Source of the DNA: Calothrix sp. PCC 7103
GTDB taxonomy: Bacteria > Cyanobacteriota > Cyanobacteriia > Cyanobacteriales > Nostocaceae
Assembly (NCBI RefSeq): GCF_000331305.1
Contig: NZ_KB217481.1
Coordinates: forward strand, 30,665 to 94,664
Direction of reading: 5' to 3'
DNA: 64,000 bases
Below, one piece after another: positions 25,215 through 34,472 of this stretch (positions within the stretch are counted from its first letter, which is position 1; each line of letters begins with the position of its first letter). The notes beneath the pieces were generated by a model. That model was given only the letters and a program-made list of their open reading frames with translations, was not told where the DNA came from and searched no databases. A program made the position numbers and the translations under genes.

Positions 25215-25317
25215 AAATTGGTATCTATATTTTTACAAAAATTTTAGATCGCTCCGCTACGCTAATAAAGAAAAAAGAAAAGAAGTGCAGAGAGAAAAAT
25301 AACTAAAGTATAAAGGG

Positions 25318-27945
25318 CTACTCAATAATCCTCCCGAACGCGCAGACAACCCGAAAACCAACATTGTCGCTGATGTCGTCGTCGCGCACCACCCTATTGT
25401 CGATGTAGCGAGACGCACAACGGCAGGCTTCAGGATGGTCGTACCACGAACCACCCCGCAGTATGGCAACACCTTTTTTTTGATAAAGATTATTATTTTT
25501 ACTATCTAGCCAAGCACTCCCATCTGTGGGCGCCCCTTCATAATTCTCGTGCCAATCATCAAGACACCATTCCCAAACGTTTCCGTGCATATCATATAGT
25601 CCAAAGGCATTGGCTACCTTAAAACTGCCCACGGGTGTTGTGGAAGCACGGTATTTTCCTTTTGAACCAGTACTGTAAGTGTAGTTAGCATTATAATTTG
25701 CTAGTTCTGATGTAATTGTCTCGCCAAAATGAAATGGTGTAGTTGTTCCTGCACGACAGGCATATTCCCATTCTGCTTCGCTGGGGAGGCGGTAGGGTTT
25801 GTTGGTGTATTTAGAGAGACGCGCGCAAAATTCAACCGCATCGTACCAGGAAACTGTGTCTACCGGAAGGTTATCACCTTTGAATCTAGAAGAAGGGTTA
25901 GGATTAAGTTCCCGGTTTACTTGAGGGAGAGAAGCTACTGCTTGCCATTGTGCTTGGGTTACAGGATACTTGCCCATGCGAAAGGGACTAATAGTCACTG
26001 TGTGCTGAGGACTTTCAGTTTTGGAGTACCCTATTTCATCTTCTAAAGAACCCATCAGGAAATGACCTCCTGGGATTTCCATTAACTCTAATTCGATTCT
26101 TCCTTCTAAAACTTCTATAATGCTTGTTGCCTGTTTTTGTTGGCGGTTAATTACCCAACGATTACCAAATCCTAAAAGTTGGCTTTTCCGTTCTAAGGTC
26201 GCGATATAAAATTCAGATGTGCGGGTTTCTTCTATTTCAACGATGGCTACTTTAAAAGTGCAGGTTTTTAGTTCTGGAATTTGCTCATCTTCGGTGTTAG
26301 ATTCTGAGTCTGGCAGAGGCGAGACTAATATGTTACCAGCAACTTGTTCAGCGAAATCTGCATACTCGCCACCAAGATTTTTTAATACTTCTATTGTTAC
26401 CGTAGCAAAGGGCAATATTTGCTCATGTTGTTCCTGACTGAAGTCTTGATATTTTAATAAAAGCGCGGTAAAACTTTTGATTGATAAACCTAAGTTATCT
26501 GCTATGTAACTCGACACTACATCTAAGACGTTTTCAGTTTCTCCTAAGCGAGTTGCCTGGTTAAGTAGTTTTCTAACTTCTGGGACAAAATCATATTTTG
26601 GATTTTCACCGTTATCTAAAGTATTAGTTCGCTGAATCATTCCGCTTAAAAATACTTCTGCCACATGTACAGGTGTCGATTTATTCTTTAATAATTTCTC
26701 TTGAATTAAATTTATTACTGGTAAGCTAACTGGGGCTGCTGCCATTAATCCGGCTAACCGTTGCGCTGTAAGTGAAGCCGTAGCTAAAAAACGGTCTACT
26801 AAGTTTTCTGGGGATGGTTCCTGGGATTTGACTGTTGCTGATTTTTGAACTTGTTCGGCTACAAAATCCAACTCGAAGACAAATCCTGGCGTGTACGTAT
26901 TTCCACGACCTGCTATAACTTTCGCCCAATTTTTTAGTGAGAAAGCTTCTAGGGTAACTACAGGCAACTTTAAAACTCGCTCCCCTTTTAGTTCTTCCCA
27001 CAGTGATGGCAATACTAAATTAGAATTAGGCACTCCAGGATTAAATGCACTTAGTTGCAGTTTGTAGCCCAAGCCTAGCTCTGTACTTTGCCATAGCCTT
27101 TCCGGAAAAAGCTGTACAATTGCTGTTAGTGCTTTATTTGACCATTCCTGCAACCATTGGTGAATTTTTGCTTGTTGCCAAATATTAGATACACAGTCGC
27201 TAACAAGTAAAATTAAAGAGCGTCTATTGCTAGAAATTAACTCTTTGTAACTATGTTGGTAGTGACTTTTTTGACTGCCTTGTCTACGTCTGGTTAATTG
27301 TAAATGCCCATTATCTGTACTCGATAAGTTCCAAGCCCTAACGGCACCAAATGCACCATGACTTTGCAACAGCTTTTGTAATTCATCAATAGTTTCTGTC
27401 CAAATAAATAAAGCGCGAGATTCTTCAACTACTAGCTCAAGGCTCAACCAGCGTTCTGGTTCTGGTTTGGTGACTGGCAACCAAATATCTCGCTCGGCAA
27501 TACGGGTTACAGTGGCTTCAGCATCAAGTATAGTTTTAATTGCAGAAGGAACTTTCCGCATCAAAGGTCGCAAAGCTCTACTGATTGACAGTTTATTTTG
27601 TAAAGCAGCGGCGCCTGGAGTTTGAAAAGGTAAAGCGTTGGCGCCTGTCTTTTTCTCAGGTTCTTCTTGGGTTATTGAGTCTTGGGAATAAATATTGATG
27701 GTAGAATCTGCTTCTGGGGTAGATTGTGCTTTTATTATTTTTCCATCTTCGATGCCTTGGCTTGTTTCTTGTTGTGGTAATGGTTGTTGATTTTCTGTTG
27801 TAGTCTCCCCAACTCCCATTTGCAGGGCTAACCAAATAGTATCAGCTATATCCTCGTCACTTAATTCTAAACATTCCATTAATCCACTGCGCTCTAAGTG
27901 AGCGAGTAGACGTTCAACTGCGTTATGGCGAGATACTTTACTCAT
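25318..27945 (-). CDS. SAV_2336/vWA-like plus FGE-domain protein of a MoxR-VMAP ternary system
   Basis: The 875-aa protein has a short helical N-terminal domain (RLLAHLERSGLMECLEL) and an acidic linker. Residues about 125-370 form a region of SAV_2336/vWA-like type (RALRPLMRKVPSAI, ERDIWLPV, LELVVEESRALFIW, LILLVSDCVSNIW). A helical middle follows. The C-terminal FGE domain (about 620-875) holds MEIPGGHFLMGSLEDE, PSEAEWEYACRAG, MHGNVWEWCLDDW and GFRVVCAFGR. It overlaps the MoxR gene by 8 bp. In MoxR-vWA-VMAP conflict systems the vWA-like protein works with the ATPase, and the FGE domain would be the variable recognition module. Confidence 0.82.
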   Translation of the reverse strand: MSKVSRHNAVERLLAHLERSGLMECLELSDEDIADTIWLALQMGVGETTTENQQPLPQQETSQGIEDGKIIKAQSTPEADSTINIYSQDSITQEEPEKKTGANALPFQTPGAAALQNKLSISRALRPLMRKVPSAIKTILDAEATVTRIAERDIWLPVTKPEPERWLSLELVVEESRALFIWTETIDELQKLLQSHGAFGAVRAWNLSSTDNGHLQLTRRRQGSQKSHYQHSYKELISSNRRSLILLVSDCVSNIWQQAKIHQWLQEWSNKALTAIVQLFPERLWQSTELGLGYKLQLSAFNPGVPNSNLVLPSLWEELKGERVLKLPVVTLEAFSLKNWAKVIAGRGNTYTPGFVFELDFVAEQVQKSATVKSQEPSPENLVDRFLATASLTAQRLAGLMAAAPVSLPVINLIQEKLLKNKSTPVHVAEVFLSGMIQRTNTLDNGENPKYDFVPEVRKLLNQATRLGETENVLDVVSSYIADNLGLSIKSFTALLLKYQDFSQEQHEQILPFATVTIEVLKNLGGEYADFAEQVAGNILVSPLPDSESNTEDEQIPELKTCTFKVAIVEIEETRTSEFYIATLERKSQLLGFGNRWVINRQQKQATSIIEVLEGRIELELMEIPGGHFLMGSLEDEIGYSKTESPQHTVTISPFRMGKYPVTQAQWQAVASLPQVNRELNPNPSSRFKGDNLPVDTVSWYDAVEFCARLSKYTNKPYRLPSEAEWEYACRAGTTTPFHFGETITSELANYNANYTYSTGSKGKYRASTTPVGSFKVANAFGLYDMHGNVWEWCLDDWHENYEGAPTDGSAWLDSKNNNLYQKKGVAILRGGSWYDHPEACRCASRYIDNRVVRDDDISDNVGFRVVCAFGRIIE
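25360..25446 (-). other. DGR-type variable region VR2
   Basis: On the coding strand, after TGCCGTTGTGCGTCTCGC, the codons are TAC ATC GAC AAT AGG GTG GTG CGC GAC GAC GAC ATC AGC GAC AAT GTT, then GGTTTTCG. It is one codon longer than VR1. The nearby codons after GGSW (YDHPEAC against YEFPGYC) are also variable. Confidence 0.7.
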
Positions 27946-28981
27946 CTTCTTCGACCTGACCTAAATCTTGAAGAAGCAGCTTAATTAGCGCATCTTTAGT
28001 TGATATACGCCCCTTTGTTACCATAAACAAGGCATTGAGTAGTTGGTCATTTGCTAAAGTTTCTGTTTTCCTTTTTTCAATAAAATCGTCAACTAAAGTA
28101 TCAAGCGCTTGGTCAGTCAACCTATCAGATTTTTCAGGGTCTTTTAATTCCTCGCCTAAATGAGCTGTAATAATTTTTATTAAATGCTCTTTCTCTGGCT
28201 CTCTCATTGTTAAACGTAAACATCGCCTTAAAAATGGTGGGGGGAAGTCTCGTTCGCCATTGCTAGTTAAGATTACAAACGGAAAAGTCGTACAGATTAC
28301 TTGCCCTTCAATTATGTCAGCACTATTATCCGCTGTATATGCTGTACGAACTGTAGCGGTTTTAACTTCTTTCTTAATTCTAACAAGCTCAGAAATTTCA
28401 AAGCGCCCTTCTTCAAAAATAGTTAAAAGGTCGTTAGGTAAATCTATATCACTTTTGTCAATTTCATCAATTAAGAGAATACGAGGCTTTTTCGATGGCA
28501 GTAAGGCTGTTCCTAATGGTCCAAGTGTAATAAATTTCTCAATACTTTTTAGTTGTAGTTGCAGTTGTTCTTCTCTTTCCTGAGAAGATAATTGTGAAGA
28601 ATTATCCTGCTGCCTTACTTCTTGCAACCGTTGTAATCGAGCAATTGCATCATAATTATAAAGCCCATCTTTAAGAGTAGTACGGGTAGTAATAGGCCAA
28701 TACAATACTTCTCCTAGGTTTAATTCTCTAGCTACCGCATAAGCAAGAGATGATTTTCCTGTTCCCGGTTTTCCCGTCACTAATAGAGGGCGCCGCAAAT
28801 ACAAAGCGGCATTAACCATTTTGATTTCTTCTTCCTTGGCTTGAAATGTTTCTCCTCTTCGTTGGCGCCGGGTTTCTCCTGGTTTGCTATCTTTATCGAA
28901 GGGGCGCCAGTTGGGAGGAGGTGGTAGTTTCCAGTCATCACGAGGTTCATTGTTTCCTTTAAAAATCTGCCAGTCATTCAT
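27938..28981 (-). CDS. MoxR-type AAA+ ATPase
   Basis: The 347-aa protein has Walker A GKPGTGKSS (about residues 71-79), Walker B ILLIDEIDKSDIDLPNDLL, sensor-1-like VILTSNGERDFP and FLRRCLRL with arginine-finger residues. MoxR ATPases remodel partner proteins and typically pair with vWA proteins. Here it lies between the VMAP-like gene (9 bp away) and the vWA-like/FGE gene (8-bp overlap), the order of the ternary MoxR-vWA-VMAP conflict systems. Confidence 0.92.
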   Translation of the reverse strand: MNDWQIFKGNNEPRDDWKLPPPPNWRPFDKDSKPGETRRQRRGETFQAKEEEIKMVNAALYLRRPLLVTGKPGTGKSSLAYAVARELNLGEVLYWPITTRTTLKDGLYNYDAIARLQRLQEVRQQDNSSQLSSQEREEQLQLQLKSIEKFITLGPLGTALLPSKKPRILLIDEIDKSDIDLPNDLLTIFEEGRFEISELVRIKKEVKTATVRTAYTADNSADIIEGQVICTTFPFVILTSNGERDFPPPFLRRCLRLTMREPEKEHLIKIITAHLGEELKDPEKSDRLTDQALDTLVDDFIEKRKTETLANDQLLNALFMVTKGRISTKDALIKLLLQDLGQVEEDE

Positions 28982-28990
28982 AATTATTTT

Positions 28991-30346
28991 TTATAGGTAA
29001 TTTTGCGTTACACGTTGTTCTGGTGGTAGTACATTTGGGTCATCCCAAAGCAAGCATAAATGGCGGCCAACGTGATTTTCTGGGGAGTCGCAATCAAAAG
29101 CACTAAGTCTTTCCTGTTTTACTTTATCTGGTACTTGTTCTAAATAGCAATCCTTCAGTATTTTATCTAATGCTGATTGATTTATAATTTGGGGAAGTTG
29201 TTTACGAACCCATAAGGCTAGGGGAACAGATGCTTGCCAAAGAAGTGTACCCGGTTCTTTATTTTGAAAAACAGTCGTTATTTTTACCGCCAATACATCT
29301 TTGTTTAATTTAAATTGCTTAAATAAGCTTCTAGGATTATCACTAGAAGCCAAAATAAAAATTTTTTCGGCGGGTTCAACAAATTTATTCCTTAAAATAT
29401 TTGCTTTTTCTCGCCACTTTATAACTGACGGGTCATTACCTCTTAATCTTTCTGAACAGCGAAGTAAAACTTCATACTCATCGCCAATTGTTGTGCTATA
29501 ATCATTTTCATTTTCTTGCCAATTCTCCCAATAATCAACAGCATAATTCATGAGTTTAGCTGGTAAGAAAACATGAATTTGTTTTATGGATTTTTGATAT
29601 TTACAACAAATTTGAGCAATCATTTTTTTCAATAATTCAGGAACGTTACTTAAAGTTTCATCTGTGACTATTTCAGTTTGTTGATTGATGGTAAGCTGTT
29701 CAAAATTAGATGAGAAAGATTGTCCATACTGAGTTATATTTTTGTTTAGCCAAGATTCAACTATATATTTTCCTCTCCGCTCACTAATTGCTACCATAAG
29801 CCCAAGAAAATATTGTTGTTGTTTTTCATTTAGCTCTGACTTTAAGTGCTGAATTAATTGCTGACAGTTATTAATATTTTGCTCTGCCCATTCGTTTAAC
29901 CTTCCATTTAGATTTACAGACAATGATTGCTCTAATAATAAATGAATAACAAATTTTTCCATATAACTACATGCATCTTTGTCATGAGGTAATTGTAATC
30001 CTTTAATTAACTCCATTGCATCATTAGGATTTATTTGTTTATTAATTAATCTATTAGGTAAAGATAAATTATAAGCATTTAAAATATTACTTTTATATAA
30101 ATCAAAATCAGTATTTAGAATAATTATTAAATCTTGAATGTTTGAAATTTTAATTTCTTGTAAATCATTCTCTACTTTTTTCATTTCCTCCAATGTATTA
30201 TCTAGTTTAAATTGCAGTCGATTTTTTACGTCTGCATCACTTGCTGCTTTATAGTCGCGCTCAAGACCTTCATAATCTTTGTTATAGTCTGCTAATCTTT
30301 TTTCTAAACTCTCCTTTCTCAGCCTATTTGTGAAATTACTCTCCAT
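28991..30346 (-). CDS. VMAP-like protein (vWA-MoxR associated) with N-terminal coiled-coil adaptor
   Basis: Residues 1-70 of this 451-aa protein are a coiled coil with KRLADYNKDYEGLERDY and KNRLQFKLDNTLEEM, nearly identical to the C-terminus of the hydrolase encoded just upstream. The middle is helical. The C-terminal part has TLLWQASVPLALWVRKQLP and HVGRHLCLLWDDPNVLPP, which match the VMAP C-terminal domain pattern. VMAPs connect the MoxR-vWA core to effectors. The gene overlaps the upstream hydrolase by 11 bp. Confidence 0.78.
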   Translation of the reverse strand: MESNFTNRLRKESLEKRLADYNKDYEGLERDYKAASDADVKNRLQFKLDNTLEEMKKVENDLQEIKISNIQDLIIILNTDFDLYKSNILNAYNLSLPNRLINKQINPNDAMELIKGLQLPHDKDACSYMEKFVIHLLLEQSLSVNLNGRLNEWAEQNINNCQQLIQHLKSELNEKQQQYFLGLMVAISERRGKYIVESWLNKNITQYGQSFSSNFEQLTINQQTEIVTDETLSNVPELLKKMIAQICCKYQKSIKQIHVFLPAKLMNYAVDYWENWQENENDYSTTIGDEYEVLLRCSERLRGNDPSVIKWREKANILRNKFVEPAEKIFILASSDNPRSLFKQFKLNKDVLAVKITTVFQNKEPGTLLWQASVPLALWVRKQLPQIINQSALDKILKDCYLEQVPDKVKQERLSAFDCDSPENHVGRHLCLLWDDPNVLPPEQRVTQNYL

Positions 30347-31565
30347 GATTGATTTGATTTAACTCCTTTTCTATTTTTTTCATTTCCTCCAATATACTAT
30401 CTAATTTAAATTGCAGTCGATTTTTTACGTCTGCATCACCTGCTGCTCTAAGGTCACGTTCAAGACCTTCATAATCTTTTTCATAGTCTGCTAATCTTTT
30501 TTCTAAATTATTCTTTTTTAAACGCAGCGCTGTACTAGGCGCTTTTTGAGGATTAGGTTGATTTATTATATTTCCGCCTATTTGATTAGCGTTGACTATA
30601 TCCGCATTAATTATTCCGCCACCAAATTGGGCGCCTTGCAAGTAAAAATTGGATATACTTGGAGGCGCCTGTGATGACTTGTCTTCCTTCTCACTCACTG
30701 ATTGATCTTCGGATGATTCTAAAGAAGATTGCAAATAATCTTTAATAAAATTTTTAACGCCTAAATATACTTTGTTATCTCCTGGCTTTGGTTTAGCAAT
30801 GGTGTCGTGGTCTGCATCGATTGCAATTGGTTTTACGTCCACAATACCAGGATTAGCACTGCTTGCGTTTACGACTAAAACCCCGCTAGTCGGTCTTGTT
30901 TCATAGTAAACTTTGGTTGCAATACCAAACTCTCCCACGTGTTGACGATACCATTCATCAAGTTCCCGTAACTGGGGAGCATGAGCCTTAAGTTCTTCAA
31001 CACTAACCGTACTCAAAAATCCTGTAAAAGATTTTACCCATTGTGCAAGGTCAGACCCTAGGTGGGGAGTTGATAAAAATACAATTCCTTTGGTAGAGTC
31101 AATTACCGCCTTTTTTCTTTTATCTCGCGGGAAATTCTCCGCAGTACTTAACATTTTTTTGACAAGCAATCCGCCCATGCTATGAGTCACGAAAATAATC
31201 GGGCGCCTGCCGAAGTCAAAATTTTCTAAATCATCAAGTAAGTTACTAGCTTGGTCAAAAAGTGGCATAGCGGAACCATTAGCTCTTAAGCGTGCTGCAC
31301 TGTAGCCAAAAGTCCAAATTCCAGCTTCTACTCCGGAATCTTTTAAATCCTTCCCTAGCCAATTTAACCAGCAGTTATTTTTCTGGTAGTCTTTATCGTT
31401 GGGATTTTGCCAGTGCCAGGTATTCCAAGCATGACCTGCCAAACCATGCACAAAAACTACATCCCCCAAACGATTTGGATTATCGCATCCTAATACTGAA
31501 ATCAATCCCAGCATATCACTATCACCATTTGGTCGTGGGTTGGGGGTAGGTTTGTTGCCGAACAT
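30336..31565 (-). CDS. Alpha/beta hydrolase (lipase/esterase-like) with C-terminal adaptor domain
   Basis: The 409-aa protein has VVFVHGLAGHAWNTW (oxyanion loop), the nucleophile elbow THSMGGLLVKK and a DADHDTI segment that could supply the catalytic His. A linker with GGGIINADIVNANQIGGNI follows, common in cyanobacterial EAD proteins. The C-terminal 60 residues (LEKRLADYEKDYEGLERDL) duplicate the N-terminus of the VMAP-like protein. It is the first gene of the five-gene minus-strand operon and the likely effector, acting on lipid or ester substrates after recruitment by the homotypic adaptor. The substrate is unknown. Confidence 0.82.
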   Translation of the reverse strand: MFGNKPTPNPRPNGDSDMLGLISVLGCDNPNRLGDVVFVHGLAGHAWNTWHWQNPNDKDYQKNNCWLNWLGKDLKDSGVEAGIWTFGYSAARLRANGSAMPLFDQASNLLDDLENFDFGRRPIIFVTHSMGGLLVKKMLSTAENFPRDKRKKAVIDSTKGIVFLSTPHLGSDLAQWVKSFTGFLSTVSVEELKAHAPQLRELDEWYRQHVGEFGIATKVYYETRPTSGVLVVNASSANPGIVDVKPIAIDADHDTIAKPKPGDNKVYLGVKNFIKDYLQSSLESSEDQSVSEKEDKSSQAPPSISNFYLQGAQFGGGIINADIVNANQIGGNIINQPNPQKAPSTALRLKKNNLEKRLADYEKDYEGLERDLRAAGDADVKNRLQFKLDSILEEMKKIEKELNQINHGE

Positions 31566-31775
31566 GGTTCACGTTCCTTTTAATCCAGAATCGAGTACTA
31601 TATTACAAAATCTACCGTTTCCCACCAAGCTTTTCCTGAAATCAGTATTTTACCATCAAAATCAAATCCACAAGATTTGGCTAGGTTTGTTTGAAAATTT
31701 GATACAGCCCTACCTATCCAGGCAAGTTTTTCACGTTCTGAAGTTGCCAAAAGCTTTACAGTACAAGCTTTCAGG

Positions 31776-31821
31776 TTATTCGGTGTAAAAATCGAGTTCG
31801 ATAAAAAATTACACCGAATAA
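31776..31821. repeat. 46-bp inverted-arm element, copy A
   Basis: TTATTCGGTGTAA (31776-31788) and TTACACCGAATAA (31809-31821) are perfect 13-bp inverted arms around 20 bp of unique sequence. Copies B (31865), C (42504) and D (62865) share the arms but not the centre. Confidence 0.85.
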
Positions 31822-31864
31822 ATTGGTTGTGGCGCCTATCCGAAAAAAATAGTGTTTTCAGAAA

Positions 31865-31910
31865 TTATTCGGTGTAAGATTTTTGTAAAATTTTAAATTA
31901 CACCGAATAA
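31865..31910. repeat. 46-bp inverted-arm element, copy B
   Basis: It has the same perfect 13-bp arms as copy A (31865-31877 and 31898-31910) around a different 20-bp centre. Copies A and B lie 43 bp apart upstream of the hydrolase-VMAP-MoxR operon. Bases 31566-32281 otherwise show no gene. Confidence 0.85.
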
Positions 31911-32281
31911 AACATTACAGCTTACGGCGCCGATAACCAAAAATAGATTAATCTTTTTCTGCTTTCATCGAGCTTCTTAAAAGTATGATTTACAAGTACC
32001 AGCACTAGACGAGGCTTTTGCACCAGACCAAGATGGCGTATTTTTTGCCCGTTGTTATCAACAGTCCTAGTAAAAGATATTTCAATTTCATTATTTTAAA
32101 AAACATTGCAACATCTGCATTATAAAATTTATAATCGATGTGTTAAGTGAAGCTACAATGAATTTATGTAGCTGATTTTAAAAAGTTAGATGTTAATTAC
32201 AAACGTTTTGATAAATAAAATTAAACTTTACGCGATATGCCATTTTATGTTTAGTAAAATGGCACAGTTACAAGATTATGT

Positions 32282-32989
32282 TTACCTGTCTGTTGTATAA
32301 CACACAGGACTGGCGCCTCCGGGTCTGGAGTAGGCAGAACGACCTCCGCAGTTACCACCTCTTCTATCTAAATCGTAGGGGCATTCACATCCTTGTCCTT
32401 GTCTTGCTGCACGAATTGGCATGGGAGCAGCAGGAATAGTAGTTGATGCAGTATTACCACTACATGGTTTTGATTCTCTAGCTTGCTTCCAAGGGTTAGC
32501 AGGATTCCACACACCTAACCCTTCACTTCTAGCTGCTCGTTCCGCACTCAAAAATGAATTTCGAGAACCAGCACAGTTACTAAGATATTTACAGAATATA
32601 ACAGCGCGACCTTCTCTGACAAGTTGCAAATTTACGCTAGTATTTCCGTTATATATTTCGGCAACTAGGCGCCCACTTTTATCTCTTCCTTGCTGGCTTA
32701 CTTTAACGTTGATAGTTTGACCTACAGGAGCTAATTGAGACAATCTCTGAGTTGCTTGCTTATCAAAAGGAGTTTGCCCAATTTCGGGCGTGTCAACGCA
32801 AGATAATCTGATTTTTTCAATACGATTTCCAATTTTTGCTAATAATGTATCGCCATCTTGAATTTTAGTAACCGTTGCTTGTTGCAGTTGAGAATTCTTA
32901 GCTTGCACTAAATCCGAAGTGATAACGACTAAAATAAATCCAAGGATTATACAAGATATAATAGTAAAACGTTTAATAATGCTTGTCAT
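32282..32989 (-). CDS. Secreted thermonuclease (SNase) with Cys-rich tail
   Basis: The 235-aa protein has an N-terminal signal segment (IISCIILGFILVVITSDLVQA). An SNase-like domain follows: VTKIQDGDTLLAKI, IRLSCVDTPEIGQ, KQATQRL, SGRLVAEIYNG and QLVREGRAVIF. The conserved Asp and Arg residues of the Ca-dependent nuclease site are visible. After a proline/alanine linker the last 40 residues (CECPYDLDRRGGNCGGRSAY) form a Cys-rich module shared with the SH3 lipoprotein at 34473-35177. It acts outside the cytoplasm. It is transcribed toward the operon end without close neighbours. Confidence 0.88.
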   Translation of the reverse strand: MTSIIKRFTIISCIILGFILVVITSDLVQAKNSQLQQATVTKIQDGDTLLAKIGNRIEKIRLSCVDTPEIGQTPFDKQATQRLSQLAPVGQTINVKVSQQGRDKSGRLVAEIYNGNTSVNLQLVREGRAVIFCKYLSNCAGSRNSFLSAERAARSEGLGVWNPANPWKQARESKPCSGNTASTTIPAAPMPIRAARQGQGCECPYDLDRRGGNCGGRSAYSRPGGASPVCYTTDR

Positions 32990-33039
32990 AATTTAATGTA
33001 TGTCTAAATAAATTTCAATAAAATTACAATCATATGTTA

Positions 33040-34242
33040 TTATTCAAACAGCCGTAGTTGGTTGGGTTCAGTAATAACCAATTCCAATTTATTGTTTATT
33101 TTTTTAGGGTAAACACTATTAATTTCTATCATTTTATTTTGCAATGACAGAGTATTACCTACATTCGGTATTTGATTTAATATGTCAGAGGTGACAACAA
33201 CGCTGTATAACTTCCCACTATTGCTAGATAAATTTAAACGAATCGTGCTATCATCAGGGCGACTCCAACCATTGACCCGTCCAACAATACTAGTATTTTT
33301 AGTCATAGCTGTTTGACGTTTGGAGTTATTATCAGCGCAGAAAAAATTCACAGGATTTTTTGTAAAATCTGAACAACTTAGTACTTGTTCAGTTCTACGA
33401 GAAATACCCAAGAAAAATGAGTAATCTGGCTCTTTACCTTTACCAAAGTTAGCTTTTTTTTGTAATTCAGCAGGTGCATCCAAAAGCACTTGCCGTATAG
33501 CTTCCCTGTCAGATTGCGATAAGTTAGGCGATAAATAAACGCCGCTACCAGGAATATTACGGCTTTGATGGATAATACGAATATTGGGGTCTTTAGTTAC
33601 GGTATCGCCGAAAGCTCCGGCGCCGATGTCAACTTCGCCACTTTGCACCATTTCCCTAATTTGTTGCCCCCGTAAACCCATCTTGACATTCAGTGTCTTA
33701 CCAAAAAGGTCGTATACTGGCATGTAAAAACTAGAGGCTGAATTAAAATCGCCTAGCGCAATTGTGGTATTAGGCGTTAAATCTTCTATTGATTTAATTG
33801 GACTGTTTGCCCTGACGAATATAGCCGACTGGTAATATGGTGGGTTTCGCGGAAACATCCTAGTAGCAAAGAAATAACCGTTATCTTTAGCTGCAACAGA
33901 TACCATCGGGGAAAGAGTAAAAGCAATATCCCACTGCTTTGTTGCAATTCTAGCTTTTGCTTCTTGATAGGATAATTTTTCGTAGCCGTCTACAACAACT
34001 TCTAATTTACCTCCAAACTGCTTTTTTAGATAGTCAGCTAATGGAAGGTAATTTTCTTGATTACCTAATATGCCGATTTTCAATGAACGAGTTTGTAGGT
34101 TTTTATTTGATAATGCACTAGAATTCAATAATTTATAGCTATACAAGAATAAAGATGTTCCGAATCCTAACCCAACAATCATTACAATTAAGGTTAAGGA
34201 TAAAACAAATAAATTTTTGGCTGGATTGTTTGAACCCTGCAT
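33040..34242 (-). CDS. PhnD-like periplasmic substrate-binding protein
   Basis: The 400-aa protein has an N-terminal membrane anchor (LFVLSLTLIVMIVGLGFGTS) and a type 2 periplasmic-binding fold of phosphate/phosphonate-binding type. Examples are KIGILGNQENYLPLADYLKK, WDIAFTLSPMVSVAA, SAIFVRANSPIKSIEDL and SGEVDIGAGAFGD. The C-terminal 80 residues form an extra beta-rich region. No permease or ATPase genes are adjacent, so a sensor or orphan binding role is as likely as transport. Confidence 0.75.
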   Translation of the reverse strand: MQGSNNPAKNLFVLSLTLIVMIVGLGFGTSLFLYSYKLLNSSALSNKNLQTRSLKIGILGNQENYLPLADYLKKQFGGKLEVVVDGYEKLSYQEAKARIATKQWDIAFTLSPMVSVAAKDNGYFFATRMFPRNPPYYQSAIFVRANSPIKSIEDLTPNTTIALGDFNSASSFYMPVYDLFGKTLNVKMGLRGQQIREMVQSGEVDIGAGAFGDTVTKDPNIRIIHQSRNIPGSGVYLSPNLSQSDREAIRQVLLDAPAELQKKANFGKGKEPDYSFFLGISRRTEQVLSCSDFTKNPVNFFCADNNSKRQTAMTKNTSIVGRVNGWSRPDDSTIRLNLSSNSGKLYSVVVTSDILNQIPNVGNTLSLQNKMIEINSVYPKKINNKLELVITEPNQLRLFE

Positions 34243-34472
34243 AATTATAAACAGCCAGTATAAGTTAATTATTACCTATTATTAAATAATTTATATATTA
34301 CAACATCAGAAAAACTACTTAATAAGACAGCGCGTATAAAATGAAAGGAAATTTTTATTTCAGTAAATTTATCAATAAAAAGCAATTGTTACACTTTGAC
34401 TCAAGCAAAGAAACATATATCACTGCCAAAATAAAAATTATGTGCTAAAAAGTGCATATTTTGGTAAGTAAT

